Source: Bremia lactucae | Taxonomy: Eukaryota > Oomycota > Peronosporomycetes > Peronosporales > Peronosporaceae | Direction: 5' to 3' | NCBI RefSeq assembly: GCF_004359215.1 | Contig: NC_090617.1 | Coordinates: 1,074,887-1,129,084, forward strand | Length of the DNA: 54,198 nt | Made by a program: the position numbers and the translations under genes | Shown: positions 40,342 through 52,500 of the stretch, in pieces | How positions within the stretch are numbered: the first letter of the stretch is position 1 | Layout of the letters: every line of letters begins with the position of its first letter | Notes under the pieces: generated by a model | Seen by the model: the letters and a program-made list of their open reading frames with translations, nothing else | Database searches by the model: none | What the model was told of the DNA's origin: nothing

Positions 40342-43300
40342 AGAGCGTTGGTGAGGTCGCTAAGACGCCCACCAAAACTACCTTACGGCACACGAGAGTA
40401 GACGGGCAAACAGCTTCCTCGCTGTGCTAGGGTGTGCGCTTAAGTAGAGCGTGGTCGCATTAAGACGCGCTCGTCTACATCACTAACCTAAGTTACATCG
40501 AATGAAAAGCGGTCGAACGTACGAGCTCGACTGTAAGCAGGCCAGCCGTTGGTGTCATGTTGTTCGCTGTTCGCTCTGCAATTACAATCACGTGTGGCTA
40601 TAGGACAGTATACACAACATGAACTCGTCGCGGCCGAGTAGAGGTATCTTTGCTTCACCAGCAAGGCTCTTGACAGGCAAGGCGGTTGAGTGAACAAGGT
40701 GCTCAGCAGCTAGAACTATTGAGACAGCAGCATGTAGATACTACTGGCGGATTGACGCATTCGGGGCGACCCGAAAGCTAAAATTATCTTCAAGTTCAAG
40801 GCAGTCGAAGGCGACTCCTAGTTAAGATGGTCCGCCGAATTAGACAACACCTTTGAAACTCGCCGCACCAGTGACGATGCGGCGGAAGCATAGTTTGGCA
40901 AGTCCAAATTGGCCGGAACTACAAAATCTTGGGCCTTAGGCTCAAGCTACACGACCCATGTGTTTAAGCCGTACGGGAACTTTTAGATCCGGCTCAAGCC
41001 AACCTATGAGGCCGCTTAGTGCCGAATGCAAGTGCCAAAGAGGGCTCCTGGATTTGGAATAGGTTAAGCGTGATCTTACCGCTAATGTTCAGCATAAACA
41101 ATATTTAGTCAGTTGTATCGTGACTAAAGCAATTGATGTGCAGACACAGATTACTGTTGTCTTCAAGCGTCTTGCAAATGATCCGGTACCTTATCTTTTG
41201 ACAACGCTTGTAAAATGCAAGCGTTGTCAAGAGATAAGGTACTACGCCTACCAATGTAGTGCTTCAACCCCAACGGCTAGAAACACTGAGTGAAACGTTC
41301 CACCTCCTGCTGAGAATAGAGGCGGGGAAAGATCAAACGCTGATGCGAAATTGCAACGGCGAGGCGACTTATAAGAAAGCCGTAGGTGCGAGCACCTTAC
41401 TGACCTAGCAACGTCTAGGGAATCTTCAGATATCTTCAAGAAAGTTGCTTCTTACACAAAAACATTGTGCAAATGCCCCCTGTTAACGAGAATAACCTCA
41501 TCACCTAGCAACAAATTAGTTGCCACTAAAACAAGTTGCCTATATAGACCCTAAGCAATTCCAAGAGGTCAAATTATTTATTAGACGCCAATCGCGAGAA
41601 AGATCGTAGGCTCAAGTTTGTTTCAAGTGATATACCTACTACGAGGATAGCAGTGCAAATTGCAACATGCGCATCTGAACAATATAGAAACGTATAGCTG
41701 GAATTCATTACACGTAATGGGTAAACAACCAGGTATTGGTTTCATCGTACAGAATCAAAAGGACAAATTTGCTGTCATCCTTTATTATTTTTATGGCTCA
41801 GAAGTACGAGCTGTGCATTAATTGGCAGCATCATGCCGTGACGATGCCTGCTTCACGCTCATCAAATGACCATCTGATGAACGTCTTAAAGTGTCCACAA
41901 GCGTGTGGATGTAGTGCGATGGTCTCTCTTGTGCTTTGGTCGCTAGCACGACTGCTCAAGATCTCAGTGTGACGACCTATCACAATGTGAAGCTAGATAC
42001 CGACAGCTGTGCGCGAGCACAGGCAACGTCGAAGTCGACTGCTCGAACAAGTCGGGTGGATCGAAACAAGGATGCTTGCTTAGAAAGAAATACCCAATAA
42101 AATTTGAAACGCAAATCTATACGAGACAGCGCGAAATCCTTATCGACTGAAGGAATGATCGTAGAGGATCTTACTGCAAGTGTGCAACCATAGCTCGAGG
42201 TAGTTGAAGAGGATATTCGATAAAAATACGGGATTAAGTCCCGAGATGCTCAAGGGAATAACTTCTTAAGAACCCGAGGAAAAAAGTCCCTGGGAATCTT
42301 TAGAAATAAGCTCCAAGGAAGAAGCTGGGATACTTAATGTCTCAGTATATAATGAATCAAGTTTAGGCGCTTAGACACTTGATCTGATAGCGCCGCGCAA
42401 GTTAATTTTGGAGATAACCCCATTGCCAATGCTAGATCCGAAACGGTTCTTGCATGATCTGCGAAGTGTCAAAGTCAAGCAGATCTGCTGACTTGTCCTA
42501 GGTGACAAGTACGTGACCGACATAAGGTCGGTAACGCAGTTAATCGATGAACGAAAGTTTCCTCGATGAGAGAACTCGGATTGAACGTTTTACGTCTCAA
42601 CCCTGAAAGTCGTCGAAAAATTCATTCGTATACGGATTTGATCGAATACAAAGATGTGCTCCCTAATTCGGTACCCATGCCGCTCGAGATGAAATCGACC
42701 AAATACAAGTTTCGAAATACTGTGTCACGAAGCAGTGACCACTGACTCGTAAGCAAGTCTTAACGATCAGCAAATTCTTTCCGATCGCTCAGCAGCGAGC
42801 CGTATAGCTGTCCGACCTTTTCTTGCGTAAGGTAACAGGATTATGGCAGATTGTGCATGCAATCAAAAAATTGAATATTGCCACGGTACCAGCTTAACGC
42901 CGATACCAAGAAATGACGTTATCATTACGGAATGTCAAAGATAACCATCTTTTCGTCAATGGATCTGATGGGTAGATTCTATCAGATCCTCATGCGTGAA
43001 TGGGACATTCCGCTCACAGTGGCAAGTACCCCAAGCGCAATGCTTTGGAGTTGCTAGTTATGCTACATCATCATAGTGATATTCCTGTAACATTCAACAG
43101 ATGTATAACGAATCTGTTGAGATCGAAGCGAGTATCGCACCAAGTTATTTTGATGACGTCTTCGTCCATAACCGAGCTATAAGCGGAAAGTCGGACGTTT
43201 AAGAACATTGTACCGACGCCCAAAAGGTTCTTTCACTTATGCATAAGCATAAGCTGTATGTAAATCACTATAAATATTTATTCACTACAAACGAAATAAC

Positions 43301-43947
43301 CACTTCAAGGGTGCAACGTTGGAAAAGACAGTGTACGCCTAGATTCCGAAAGATTAAGGCGATCATCGACCGGCCGGTGCCTGTCGATTAATTTGGACTT
43401 CGGAAGTTTCTTGGCTTAGTGCTATACATGCGTAGGACCTCGCACAACTTTGCTAAAGTGACAGTACATATTTCTTGTTTGTTAAATAAAAATGTTAAAT
43501 GATCATGGAACGCTGATTGCCAGCGTTCTTTTGAGGATATAGAGCACAACTTGATGCAACCTCTAACCTTGGCTTTCGCAGACCAGAAAGATAGTCTGCG
43601 ACACCAGGGATTTCGCAGTCGGCTGTGCGTTTATGCAGTATGATACAGACGGCGAAGAGCGCGTCGTCTGCTATTAGGCGCGTCAGCTTTACAGCCGAGC
43701 GTAATTATCTAATGCATGATACAAAACCCTTGTCATATATGCTTTGGCTAAGTTTAGGATCTATCTATTAAAAGATAGTCCGTTTATCGTTTATACGGAC
43801 CTTGTGTTCTTACGCACTGCCGTAAATAGCCCACACCTCCGCAAAGAATGGCGAGATGGTTGTCTTTCTTTGCGGAGTATAATTTTGCCGTGGAATATAA
43901 GCCAGGACGACTTAATGTCGTCGCTGATGCGTTTTCTTGCTAACCTG
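40342..43947 (+). mobile_element. LTR2 end fragment and Gypsy E2, copy 2
   Basis: Same as 33065-36670. The G at 41327 (T at 34050) changes one residue in a minus-strand frame and is the only difference noticed. The zinc-knuckle inverted repeat recurs at 41186-41242. Confidence 0.75.
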
Positions 43948-43951
43948 ATTT

Positions 43952-44407
43952 GATTAACTATGCACAAATTCATACTGGCGAGGCCAGAAGAGGCTGCGAC
44001 TTACTGAGAGATAAGTCTTTTCACGTCCACGTTGACCAGCTATTGGTGCATCAAGACACTCATATACAAACAAGTGCAAATTATTGTGAGTACACGAAGC
44101 GTATCGCCAGCAATGGCTGTATAACACACTAAACATTGCGTGTAAAGTATCGATCTGACGAAGATCGATACAGAGTCGACAATCTTTTCATAGATTATTG
44201 TGACGGATTGATTAAGTGGTCCATCAAACTTATAAGATAAAAGCGGATATTAGCTTTTAATAGGCTCTTCTTGGGTCGTTGAGTGAAGTTGACGACAAAA
44301 CACTTCTTGTTGCAACATTGGGCTTACTCACACTGTATTATCTAGTGACTGCCACGCGCGTAATCCGCAATACACGGGATTTAAAGGATCTTACCTTTTT
44401 TAAAAAG
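43952..44407 (-). pseudogene. Inverted integrase N-terminal fragment, copy 2
   Basis: Same as 36675-37130. Confidence 0.65.
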
Positions 44408-44555
44408 GAGTAAAGTATTCTTAACCTTTAACTGCTTAACAACTGAAGCGTACCCCATCCCCTCATCAGCCTGTTGACCCCGAGTGTCGGCATTCACCTT
44501 CATCTCCTCTTTAAAACGGTACTAATTTTACGGTGTGCTCTGCATACCTTCTCTT

Positions 44556-45617
44556 ATGACATCTGAGAGTCACCAGCTCTTATGTTCTTGCTCGGAGACA
44601 AAAAGTACTTGGACTACGATAGTCACACTCCATCTGAAAACTTGGATGAGGAGTCCCATTCCAATATACTTTGGCGTAAAGACTAATCTCGTCAAGCTCC
44701 AAATCCTTTCTTTGACAGTGGTGCGCGAATGCTTAACTGCATTACGTATGACACCGAGTCTAGAGCCCAGTATAGTGACACACCGCTCAATAATTAGCAA
44801 GCTCAAACAACTTTAAGAAAGAGCAAGGTCGACGTCGGGCTAGGCCCTTAGGAAAGCAAAGCTCATAGTGAGTATCGATTCACATCACTAAGTGTATAAG
44901 AGTGCATCCGAGCGCCGCAATACGTTGCTGTTTGACTCCGAGAAGAAACCCTAGTTGCCCTCTAAGGGTAACTTAATTTGTTGGTTTGATCAACGAACGA
45001 CAAACGTATTCTTACTCATCCAGGCTTCACAAGCCCGGTGAGGACGAGACCGAAACTTACGTCGATGTCTTTTTGCGGCACCGATGGTACCCTGCTGCTT
45101 TAATTGAGCGATTCATGCCCTTAGATAAGCTTAATCCTAAAAGACTATCATTGGACGGCGTTCATCTCTTCTGAGATGCGCGAAGGGATTAAGAGCTTAC
45201 AATTCTATTCCGAGCGCGCTATTGCTCCCGATAGACCTACCAAGCCAAAAGATGGGTCTTTTTGTACTTTTTCACGAACCCCCAAAACATCTGTCATTAG
45301 CTGAAAGCGAGATTCCAACTATCGCGCGAGGATGAATAACCTCGCCATCGAACAGTATAGATTGTTCAGACCCCTTACACATCGCGGTGGTTCTAAAATC
45401 GTTCAACTAATAAGGGCTTTTAATGAGTCGAGTCCATGAATAGATGAGGAGGAGAAGATCCAATCGGGTTCGACTCACCTCGTTGGGCCCACTTATCAAC
45501 ATAATCAAAGTCGCACTCTCCAGTGGTAGACCAATTGTCGAACGAACGGGTGCATCAAGCTCTTCACGACGAGTTTTCATTTTTAGAGGATAAATTCAAA
45601 CGTCCGGCCCGAGAGAA
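44556..45617 (+). pseudogene. Accessory ORF (ORFx) of Gypsy E3, copy 2
   Basis: Same as 37279-38340, here in its natural context: immediately beyond the 3' end of the minus-strand E3 pol and antisense to it, as in E1. The DETE/RHRW frame is at 44986-45174. Confidence 0.6.
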
Positions 45618-45969
45618 AGGGTCTCTGTAGGATGTTTTAGAACGTTTTGGTACAGCTTGTTCCCGAAAGACGCCTCGTACTGCTAGTACAGGCGAAGACG
45701 TTCAATGTCAAACGTAGGGTGCGTGCCGATCGTACCGGCAGCTCGATTGTTCTTGCATTGCCTTGGTGGTGCAGTACACGAAACGGGCCGAAGTACTTGG
45801 GCAGATGTGTATTAATTCCCATAATTGATACAAAATATTTAGGAAGTTTTATCGCGCGCTATAGGAATAGGTCATTACATTAAAACAAAAAAATGTTTGC
45901 TCTTCCAATGTTATCTGAATTCCGTTTCTGTCGGCCCACCGCATCAGGAATATAATCCGGCATGAACCG

Positions 45970-46760
45970 GCTGCTTCTCGAGCCAGCAAGGGTTATCCTA
46001 CTAACACGGATTTATTTTAACACTGCACTCAGTGCGGACTGTGGAGATATAATCTTCCTCTTTAGTGACATCTTCATGCCCTCATTGGGATTGTTGTTGT
46101 CGATGCTGAGTAAATCACCATCATTATTTATAAACTCAGCAATAGTCTTATTGCTTTAACTGAGTTAGTCTTCTTCAATTCTGTTTGAATTAACATTAGT
46201 AGCATTTGCTACTGTTAATTAACGTCGTGATGAGCAAGAGCGAGATTACTTTTGGCTCAAACGAGTTTCTCCAAATTAGAGAAGGTGGATATACGTAAAT
46301 AACGTAAGCAATTCACGAAGATCAGTGTATTCTTTGTTGATGCATGCACCTAATGTAAGTGGCAAATTCTGTCATCAGCAAGGGCTCGCTCCAAATCGTA
46401 AAAAAGTCGACGTATTCTCGAAGTATCTCTTCGTTAATACGATTTGTACGTTCCATCTGACCATCTGCTTCCGCAAGGTCAGAAGCTGCCGTTTCCAACT
46501 GTGTTCCAAGTTTTTTGAACACTGATTGCCAAACCTCCGCCGTAAACCGGGAATATTGATATTTAACAACTCAAGGGTAACCCCTGGAGTCGAAATATCA
46601 TGTTGATAAAGAAACGAGCACGGCCTTTGGCTGTAATCGACTCCGGGATTGCAACAAGATTTACCATCTTGACGAACAATCCACAAACAAGAACACCATT
46701 ATTCTTGGAAACGTTTTCGGAAAATCCAACGACGAAGTCCATAATACGGACTGCCCACAC
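45970..46760 (-). pseudogene. Gypsy E3 integrase core and tail (broken)
   Basis: Complement 46760-46563 gives IMDFVVGFSENVSKNNGVLV (first catalytic Asp), and complement 46522-46322 gives DGQMERTNRINEEILREYVD (catalytic Glu kept). The tail to 45970 continues into the C-terminal domain in the 7.3-kb repeat (complement 45822-45637). Confidence 0.75.
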
Positions 46761-47240
46761 TCTGCCGGGAGAGGCAAAGTTTGTAACAGAGCACGGGATG
46801 AAGAACTAAGCTTCGCCCGTTTATAAACTTCGCAAATACATATGTACTTGCGTAAAAGTTAATACTGGTGAGGCAATAGAAATCGCGATTACCGTGAGGA
46901 AGGACTTCTCTCTCACACGATGTCCACTGTTATTCATTATGGATGAGAATGAGGACACACCGTGTGTAGCCAGCAATATCCGTATAATACAGTAAACCAT
47001 TGCGTGTTATGTACGGATCTGATAAAATTCGATATAAATTCGACCGTCCCTTATAAGGATTGTTGTGATTATAAAGCTTTTGTAGACGCCATCACAGGCG
47101 ATAATACGTAAGCGTTAACTTCTGAGGTGATCCATCGAGCCTTCAAAGCCTTGTCGTCGCGATAAGCATTTTTTTTACGTCGTCAAGCAGTCTTGACGAC
47201 AGAACACTTATTGTTGCAACACTGTACTTATCCTTAGTGA
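46761..47240 (-). pseudogene. Gypsy E3 integrase N-terminal region (broken)
   Basis: Zinc-binding region in reverse, degraded. Same-strand similarity to the fragment at 36675-37130 and opposite-strand similarity to E1 at 7260-7680. Confidence 0.55.
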
Positions 47241-47900
47241 TGATTTGCGCAGCCGACTCAAAATCTGGCCGGCGCGAAAGAACGTCAGCGACGACGTTGA
47301 GTCTTCCTGATTTGTATTCCACGGAGAAGTTTTACACCGCAAAGAAAATCAACCATCTCCATTTCTTCCGAGAGGCGTGGACTGTTGTGGCCAAGCGTAA
47401 AGACACATGGTCCGTATAACCAATGAACGGTCTATCTCCAAAGAGATAGACTGTAAACTTTGCCAGTGCATATTTCATGTCAAGGAGCTCATTGTCATGC
47501 ATTGGATAGTTTCACTCAGCTGATTCAAGCTGGTGCGACTAATAGCAGACGACGCGCTCTGCGTTGTCTGTGTAAAATTGCATTAACGCACAGTCGATTG
47601 CAAAATCGGTATTAACAATGAGTGGTCTATCTCCTAAGAAATACACCTTAGCCAGTGCATATTTCATGGCAAGGAGCTCATTGTCATGCACTGGATAGTT
47701 TCACTAAGTTTATTAAAGCCGGCGCGACTGATAGCAGACGACGCTCTCTCCGCAGTCTGTGTCACATTGAATTAACGCACAGCCGATTGCAAAATCGCCG
47801 GCGTCACAGACCACAATAAATGGTTTGTCTTGGTCTGCAATCGCCACGATTGGCGATTACATCAAGCATTACTTGATACCTTCAAAGAGACGCTGACAAT
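47241..47900 (-). pseudogene. Gypsy E3 RNase H with internal 189-bp duplication
   Basis: RNase H sequence in reverse (DFAIDCALMQF-like near 47605 and again near 47795). The block 47430-47615 is repeated at 47619-47803 with period 189 bp; for example GCCAGTGCATATTTCATG occurs at 47462 and 47651. 189 is 63 codons, so the duplication kept the frame. It repeats the catalytic-Asp segment and the YYQSR...NYPMHDNELLAMKY-type segment. Confidence 0.7.
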
Positions 47901-48149
47901 GAGCGTTTCATGAAAAGTTTACATATTTGTTCAACGAACAAGAAATATGTACCGTCAGTTTGGCATAATTGCGCTGGTAATTATGTCAGTACGCCGAGAA
48001 ACTTACGAAGTCACTTAATATTGACTAGCACATGCCACAAACTGATCACTTTACTCTTACAGGATCAGGGCATACACCGTATTAGCACACAATGCATTTT
48101 AAACCTGGTATTTTGCTTGCAGCGAATATATACGTCTTGAAATTTCATA

Positions 48150-49340
48150 CAGCTTCTGCATAAGAATAATTGTAAGAACCTGTCGGACGTCTGTACAATG
48201 TTCTTAAACGTCCGACTTTCCGCTCATGGCCCGGCTATGAATGAAGGCGTCATCAAAATAATTCGGTGCGAAGTCTCGCACCGATCTCAACAGATTGGTT
48301 ATACATCTGTTGATTGTTGCAAGGAATTTGCTATTCTCCTGTAGCATAACTAGCCACTTCCCAATCGTTCCGCTTCGGGTACTTGCCGCTGTGAACGGAA
48401 TATTCTGTTCACGCCGGAGTGTCCGATAGAATCCATCCATCAGATCCATTGATGAAACGATAATTCTCTTTGACATTCCGTCAATGATGTCGTTTTTTTC
48501 CATATCGGCGTTTGAGCCGTGATTGTTGCAGCATTTAACTAATTAAATGCATGCACTATCCGCCACCCTCCAGTTGCTTTCGCGTAAATAACGTCGGAGA
48601 GCTATGTGAGGAGTTGACTACCTCACATTGCCCGCTGCCAAGCAATAGACAAATATTTCTCCAATCGCTAGTAATTGTCCACGAGGCAATAGCTATTGCT
48701 TCATGATACAGTATTTCGAACCTGTAATAGTTCGATTTTGTTTCAAAGTCAGAGAAAGAATTATAGACTCAAAGAGTCTCTGAGTTCTATTAATGGAAAA
48801 AGAGTCGACAGCTTCGTAGATGTCGCCATCCAGTGATACCATTGTTATAAAAATCACTCTCAACCATACTGGCTTTTCGCGAATGTTTAAGAATCACGCC
48901 CTCTGTAAGTTTCTAGAAGCGTTTACCTCATATGCATTTTCTCTGCCGGCGCACCTTCCTCCTTCTGTTGCCTGAGCCTACACGAAAATATCCTGCAAAA
49001 GATTTGAGTGGGCTTGTTCTTTTTGCAGTGCCTTTATCCGAATGCAACTCTCACGGTACGGATTTAGGGGATACATCCTTAAATTCGAATAAATCCTTAT
49101 GTAAAGGATTTGTCTTGAAAGACTCTTAAAATTGAAATGTGAGATGTTCAAATCGAGTCTTCTGAACGATAACACCTTCGTTCAACGATGAAGTGCATAA
49201 AACTTGTTCGTTCTCAGTATGCACTATTGCAGACCGGATATCGGCCACGTACTTGTCATCTGTGACGAGTACGCAGATCTGCTTGACTTTGCCACTTCGG
49301 AGATCACGCAAGACCCGTTTCGGTTCTAGCTTCGGCAATT
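48150..49340 (-). pseudogene. Gypsy E3 reverse transcriptase (broken)
   Basis: Complement 48503-48204 gives IVSSMDLMDGFYRTLRREQN, PFTAASTRSGTIGKWLVML and NYFDDAFIHSRA with catalytic aspartates intact. Upstream, complement 49338-49126 holds the RT-entry linker (KLEPKRVLRDLRSGKVKQIC). Near 48735-48800 the coding sequence is replaced by a stretch resembling the start of LTR3. Confidence 0.7.
48735..48800 (+). repeat. Short LTR3-like fragment inside E3
   Basis: AAAGTCAGAGAAAGAATTAT, AGACTCAAAGAGTCTCTGAG and TTCTATTAATG follow the order of LTR3 bases ~16560-16620. About 65 bp, no LTR termini. Confidence 0.45.
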
Positions 49341-49719
49341 GAATTATCTCCGAAGTATTTATCGGAGGCGCCGATAAAGAACCATCGCACTGTCTCTTAA
49401 AGACAGGCGTTTGATATTTGTTGGATGTTGCTTAGTAAGCAAGCATCCTTGTTTTGATCCTCTTGACTTATGTGTGTGGTCAAACATCGAAACTGCCTAT
49501 GCTCCTGCACAGTCGTCGCAAGCTAACTCCACAGTGTAAAGGATCGCCCATTGTGGTCACGTCCAGTCGTACAAACGAACGAACCACAAGTGACGCAATC
49601 GCACCCACTCGGACATCCACACGCTTGTGACCGCTTCAAGACGTTCATCAGATAGCTCACCGATAAACGAGGGACAGGCATCGCCACGGCTTGACACTAC
49701 CAATTGATGCATGGCTTGT

Positions 49720-51131
49720 ACTTTCTGATCCAGGGTAATCCAAGGATGACATCAAATTTGTCATCCAATTTAATTACGATGAAATTATCATCGTACTATT
49801 TACCCTTAAACTTGTATCAAATAGCAATTATACGTGTCTAAACTGTTACAGATGCGTATGTTACTTGGCGCACTGTAGAGGTCTATCGCTTTCAACGAAC
49901 TTGAGCCTATGATCTTCTAGCGACTGGTGTCGTACAATTCACTCGACGCCCCACAATCGCCTCGGGGCTTTAGTGGCATTTTTGCCAATTTATTTCTCAA
50001 GGTGATGAGGTTGACCTCATCACCAGAAGCAGTATTGAATAAAGCAACTCTCGTTTAGACGCCTGCAGTTCACTTGACGTTGCTCAGTCAGTAGGGAGAT
50101 CCGCACCTACCTACCCAACCGTGCTTGACCCGTTTCCTCCGCTATCCCTTGCAGTAGATCGATCGCCTCGCTCTGTGTATTCTAGACACTGAAAGTACTC
50201 ATAGGCGTATTGCCCTGACTTTTGACAGCGATTGCATCGGTGCAATCGTTTGTAACTTGAAGGGCAACTTTTTTCAATCTTAAAGCAAAAATAGTTTTAT
50301 TGGCTCTGCGCCTCCGACTTCTTGTCGCCTCTATGGACAATAGGATTCGGATTGGACGAAAAAATGTTTCCGGCTAATATCCTTCTGTTCCGCAACAGAT
50401 ATTGCTTGATCTAGCGTATTTAATTCGAGCCAGAACAGGTGAGTCTTGGCGGGACCATCCACAAGACCACATTACCTGTATTTATCTGCGAAGTGGATGA
50501 CTCACGCTACAGCTCACTAAGTATCGTGTGTGCTGGGCTAAAGTGTGAAAGTCACGCTTGCCCTGATTCAAATTCAGGAGCTCTGATCGAGCCCTGAAAT
50601 CGGCACGTAGCGGCTTAAAGGTTTTTCCTGAGCCGTGTCATTCGACAAAGGGGCATATGGGTCGTGAAGCTTGAGCCCTAAAGCTCAAGATTTGCCACGT
50701 CCAGCCAAGTTGGACATACCAACCATCAATGTCATCAATTTGGCGAGATCCTATGGCATCGTTTAATTTGACGACAAGGAGTCGCCTTCAACTGTTTTAA
50801 ACTTAAAATTTCAGTCTTTAAGCTATTGAGCCGTCGCGAATGCCCGGCCACCAGCAGCGTATGAATGCTGCTATCACCTTGTTCTGTCAACAGCTCTGCC
50901 TATTGAGAGCCTTGCTGGTGAAGCAATGTTACTTTTTTATGGGGCGCGTCGAGTTCATCGTGTATGAACTCGGCTGAAGACGCAGATTTGTGTCTGTTTG
51001 TAAAGCAAACCACATTGCGCCTACGGCTGGCTTGCCAATGGACGTTTGATTGCTTCAATTCGAGGCCATGAACCTCTTATATGCTGCGTGGGAGCCTTCG
51101 TGAGGGTCGTGTAAGCCCCTCGCTTCTTCAT
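49720..51131 (-). pseudogene. Gypsy E3 gag and protease (broken)
   Basis: gag starts ATGAAGAAGCGAGGGGC at complement 51131, matching E1 at 3456, and continues AVGAMWFALQTDTN. The protease C-terminal part (DDNFIVIKLDDKFDVILGLP) is at complement ~49805-49735. The zinc knuckle and catalytic Asp are not clearly preserved. Confidence 0.6.
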
Positions 51132-51378
51132 CTTACATGTCCATGTCTGATGGCACGTACGTGGTGACCATTGAACGGACCTCGAAGCGCTGCCAGGTGT
51201 CATGTACACCTTTCACTAGTATTTTTTGAGTACTAGCCAACCTGCACCGATTTCAGTGAGCGTTTGGTGCCTTCGATTACTTCACGTACACGACGTGCAC
51301 AAGAAGTTTTTAAATAGCTTAGGAATCTAAGCTAGTAAAGGTCAATACTAAAGTTTTAGTATGGAGAGAAACGAAAGC
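51132..51378. other. E3 leader or LTR remnant with four short palindromes
   Basis: Should hold the 5' leader/LTR end of E3. It contains CTAGTA...TACTAG (~51218-51236), GTACACGACGTGCAC (~51286), TAGCTTAGGAATCTAAGCTA (~51316) and ATACTAAAGTTTTAGTAT (~51344), four hairpin-forming sequences within ~150 bp. Confidence 0.5.
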
Positions 51379-51854
51379 TGTAATGTGGCACGCATCGGTT
51401 GGAGAACCGTTGTTGTGGTACATTTACTTTATGCTTTTGTCCTATTCTAAACTAATTGAATACTTAAAATCCCATTTATTATGGGTAACTAATGTTGTCG
51501 CCGCCAGATATAAATCTGGCGGCCGAAATTCATTTTTGAAATAGATAGAATAAGGTTTTAGATTATAATTAGTACATAAATTTTAGGTCCTCTTTTGATC
51601 TTAAAGCGTTAAGTGCCTTCCTAAGGCTTGTGCATTGATCTGTAAGGAATAGAAGCCTTTCTAAGGTATATCCTCTTGGGCACTAGTTGTTACTTGGTTC
51701 TACGAACCCCTGAATCCCTTTAACAAGGATTTTTTAAGCTTTATTACCTTGTACGACTCCCTGAATTGTTAAACCCATTAGTTCATTAGAACTAAGCGAC
51801 TCTCTGAGTCTGAAAGTCTTCCTCTGACTTTAGGAGCGAGGTAGGTCCGCTACA
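51379..51854 (+). repeat. LTR3, isolated copy
   Basis: 476 bp with both termini (TGTAATGTGG ... GGTCCGCTACA), the reverse complement of the Gypsy-A LTRs, i.e. sense orientation is +. Perfect hairpin GCCGCCAGAT-n4-ATCTGGCGGC at 51500-51523. No gag-pol of this family adjoins, so it is probably a solo LTR. Flanks AAAGC and AAATG do not form a clean duplication. Confidence 0.85.
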
Positions 51855-52500
51855 AAATGTTGTATTGATATATTTAACAACCTGACTTTAACATATCACT
51901 AAACTATATTTAGCTACTCCTCGCTTTATCTTGTCTAGCAATGGTTAGCGGGGTCCTTTTAATCTTAAACTAATTAATCAGCAGAACTATTCTCAATAAT
52001 TTCAAGTTTGGTGATAATGGAACTAGTAATTAAGGATACTAATTTTGTCCTTCTTTATTGATCTTATAGAAAATTATATTTATGCCAACCCGATACAAAC
52101 GCTCTCTAGTAAAAATAGCTCTTATATCAAAATATCTTAAGTCCAAAGACTGGTTCGAGGCATGGGGGATTTGCGGCCACGTATCCTACGACGTGGAAAA
52201 GAACATCTTTTGTCGTATTGTCACTTTGCCGGGGGATTGGCAAGTAGAAATATCATTGAAATGATTGCAGTTTTGTCATTAAATCTGCCGAAAGATTGTA
52301 TTAACAATTTGCGCAAAGACATGTAATAAGTAAGACCACAAGACAATTGTAAGAAATTTTACAGAAAAAATTACTCTCGAAAGGAATAACAATCTTGGCA
52401 CTTTCAGTTGTGCATTGGCTCGAAGCATTCTTGCCATCGGCCTTTAAAAACAGCATCACTCAATATTCTAAAATTCAGAAAAAAAGAAGACATCGTTTCG
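51855..52500. other. AT-rich stretch, possible Gypsy relic
   Basis: Contains a 60-codon frame (52082-52264) without recognised features. VLSLNLPKDC at ~52275 resembles LSLNLPKEIV of the Gypsy-B linker (~29160), suggesting a linker relic. Otherwise I see nothing. Confidence 0.35.

Larger units (their letters stand above)
38694..45969. repeat. Copy 2 of the 7,276-bp direct repeat
   Basis: Equals 31417-38692 shifted by 7,277. It holds second copies of the Gypsy-C antisense ORF and integrase, the LTR2 piece, E2, the inverted integrase fragment, ORFx and the start of E3. The right border is the natural continuation of the E3 integrase tail. Confidence 0.97.
45618..51131 (-). mobile_element. Gypsy E3: decayed Ty3/Gypsy on the minus strand
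   Basis: From right to left: gag (51131-~50040), protease (~49960-49720), linker, RT (~49000-48150), RNase H (~47900-47200), integrase (~47200-46300), integrase tail and C-terminal domain (46300-45618). Then the opposite-strand ORFx lies at 44556-45617. All domains carry stops. E1 is the closest relative. No flanking LTR in the right orientation is preserved; the LTR3 at 51379 faces the other way. Confidence 0.75.
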
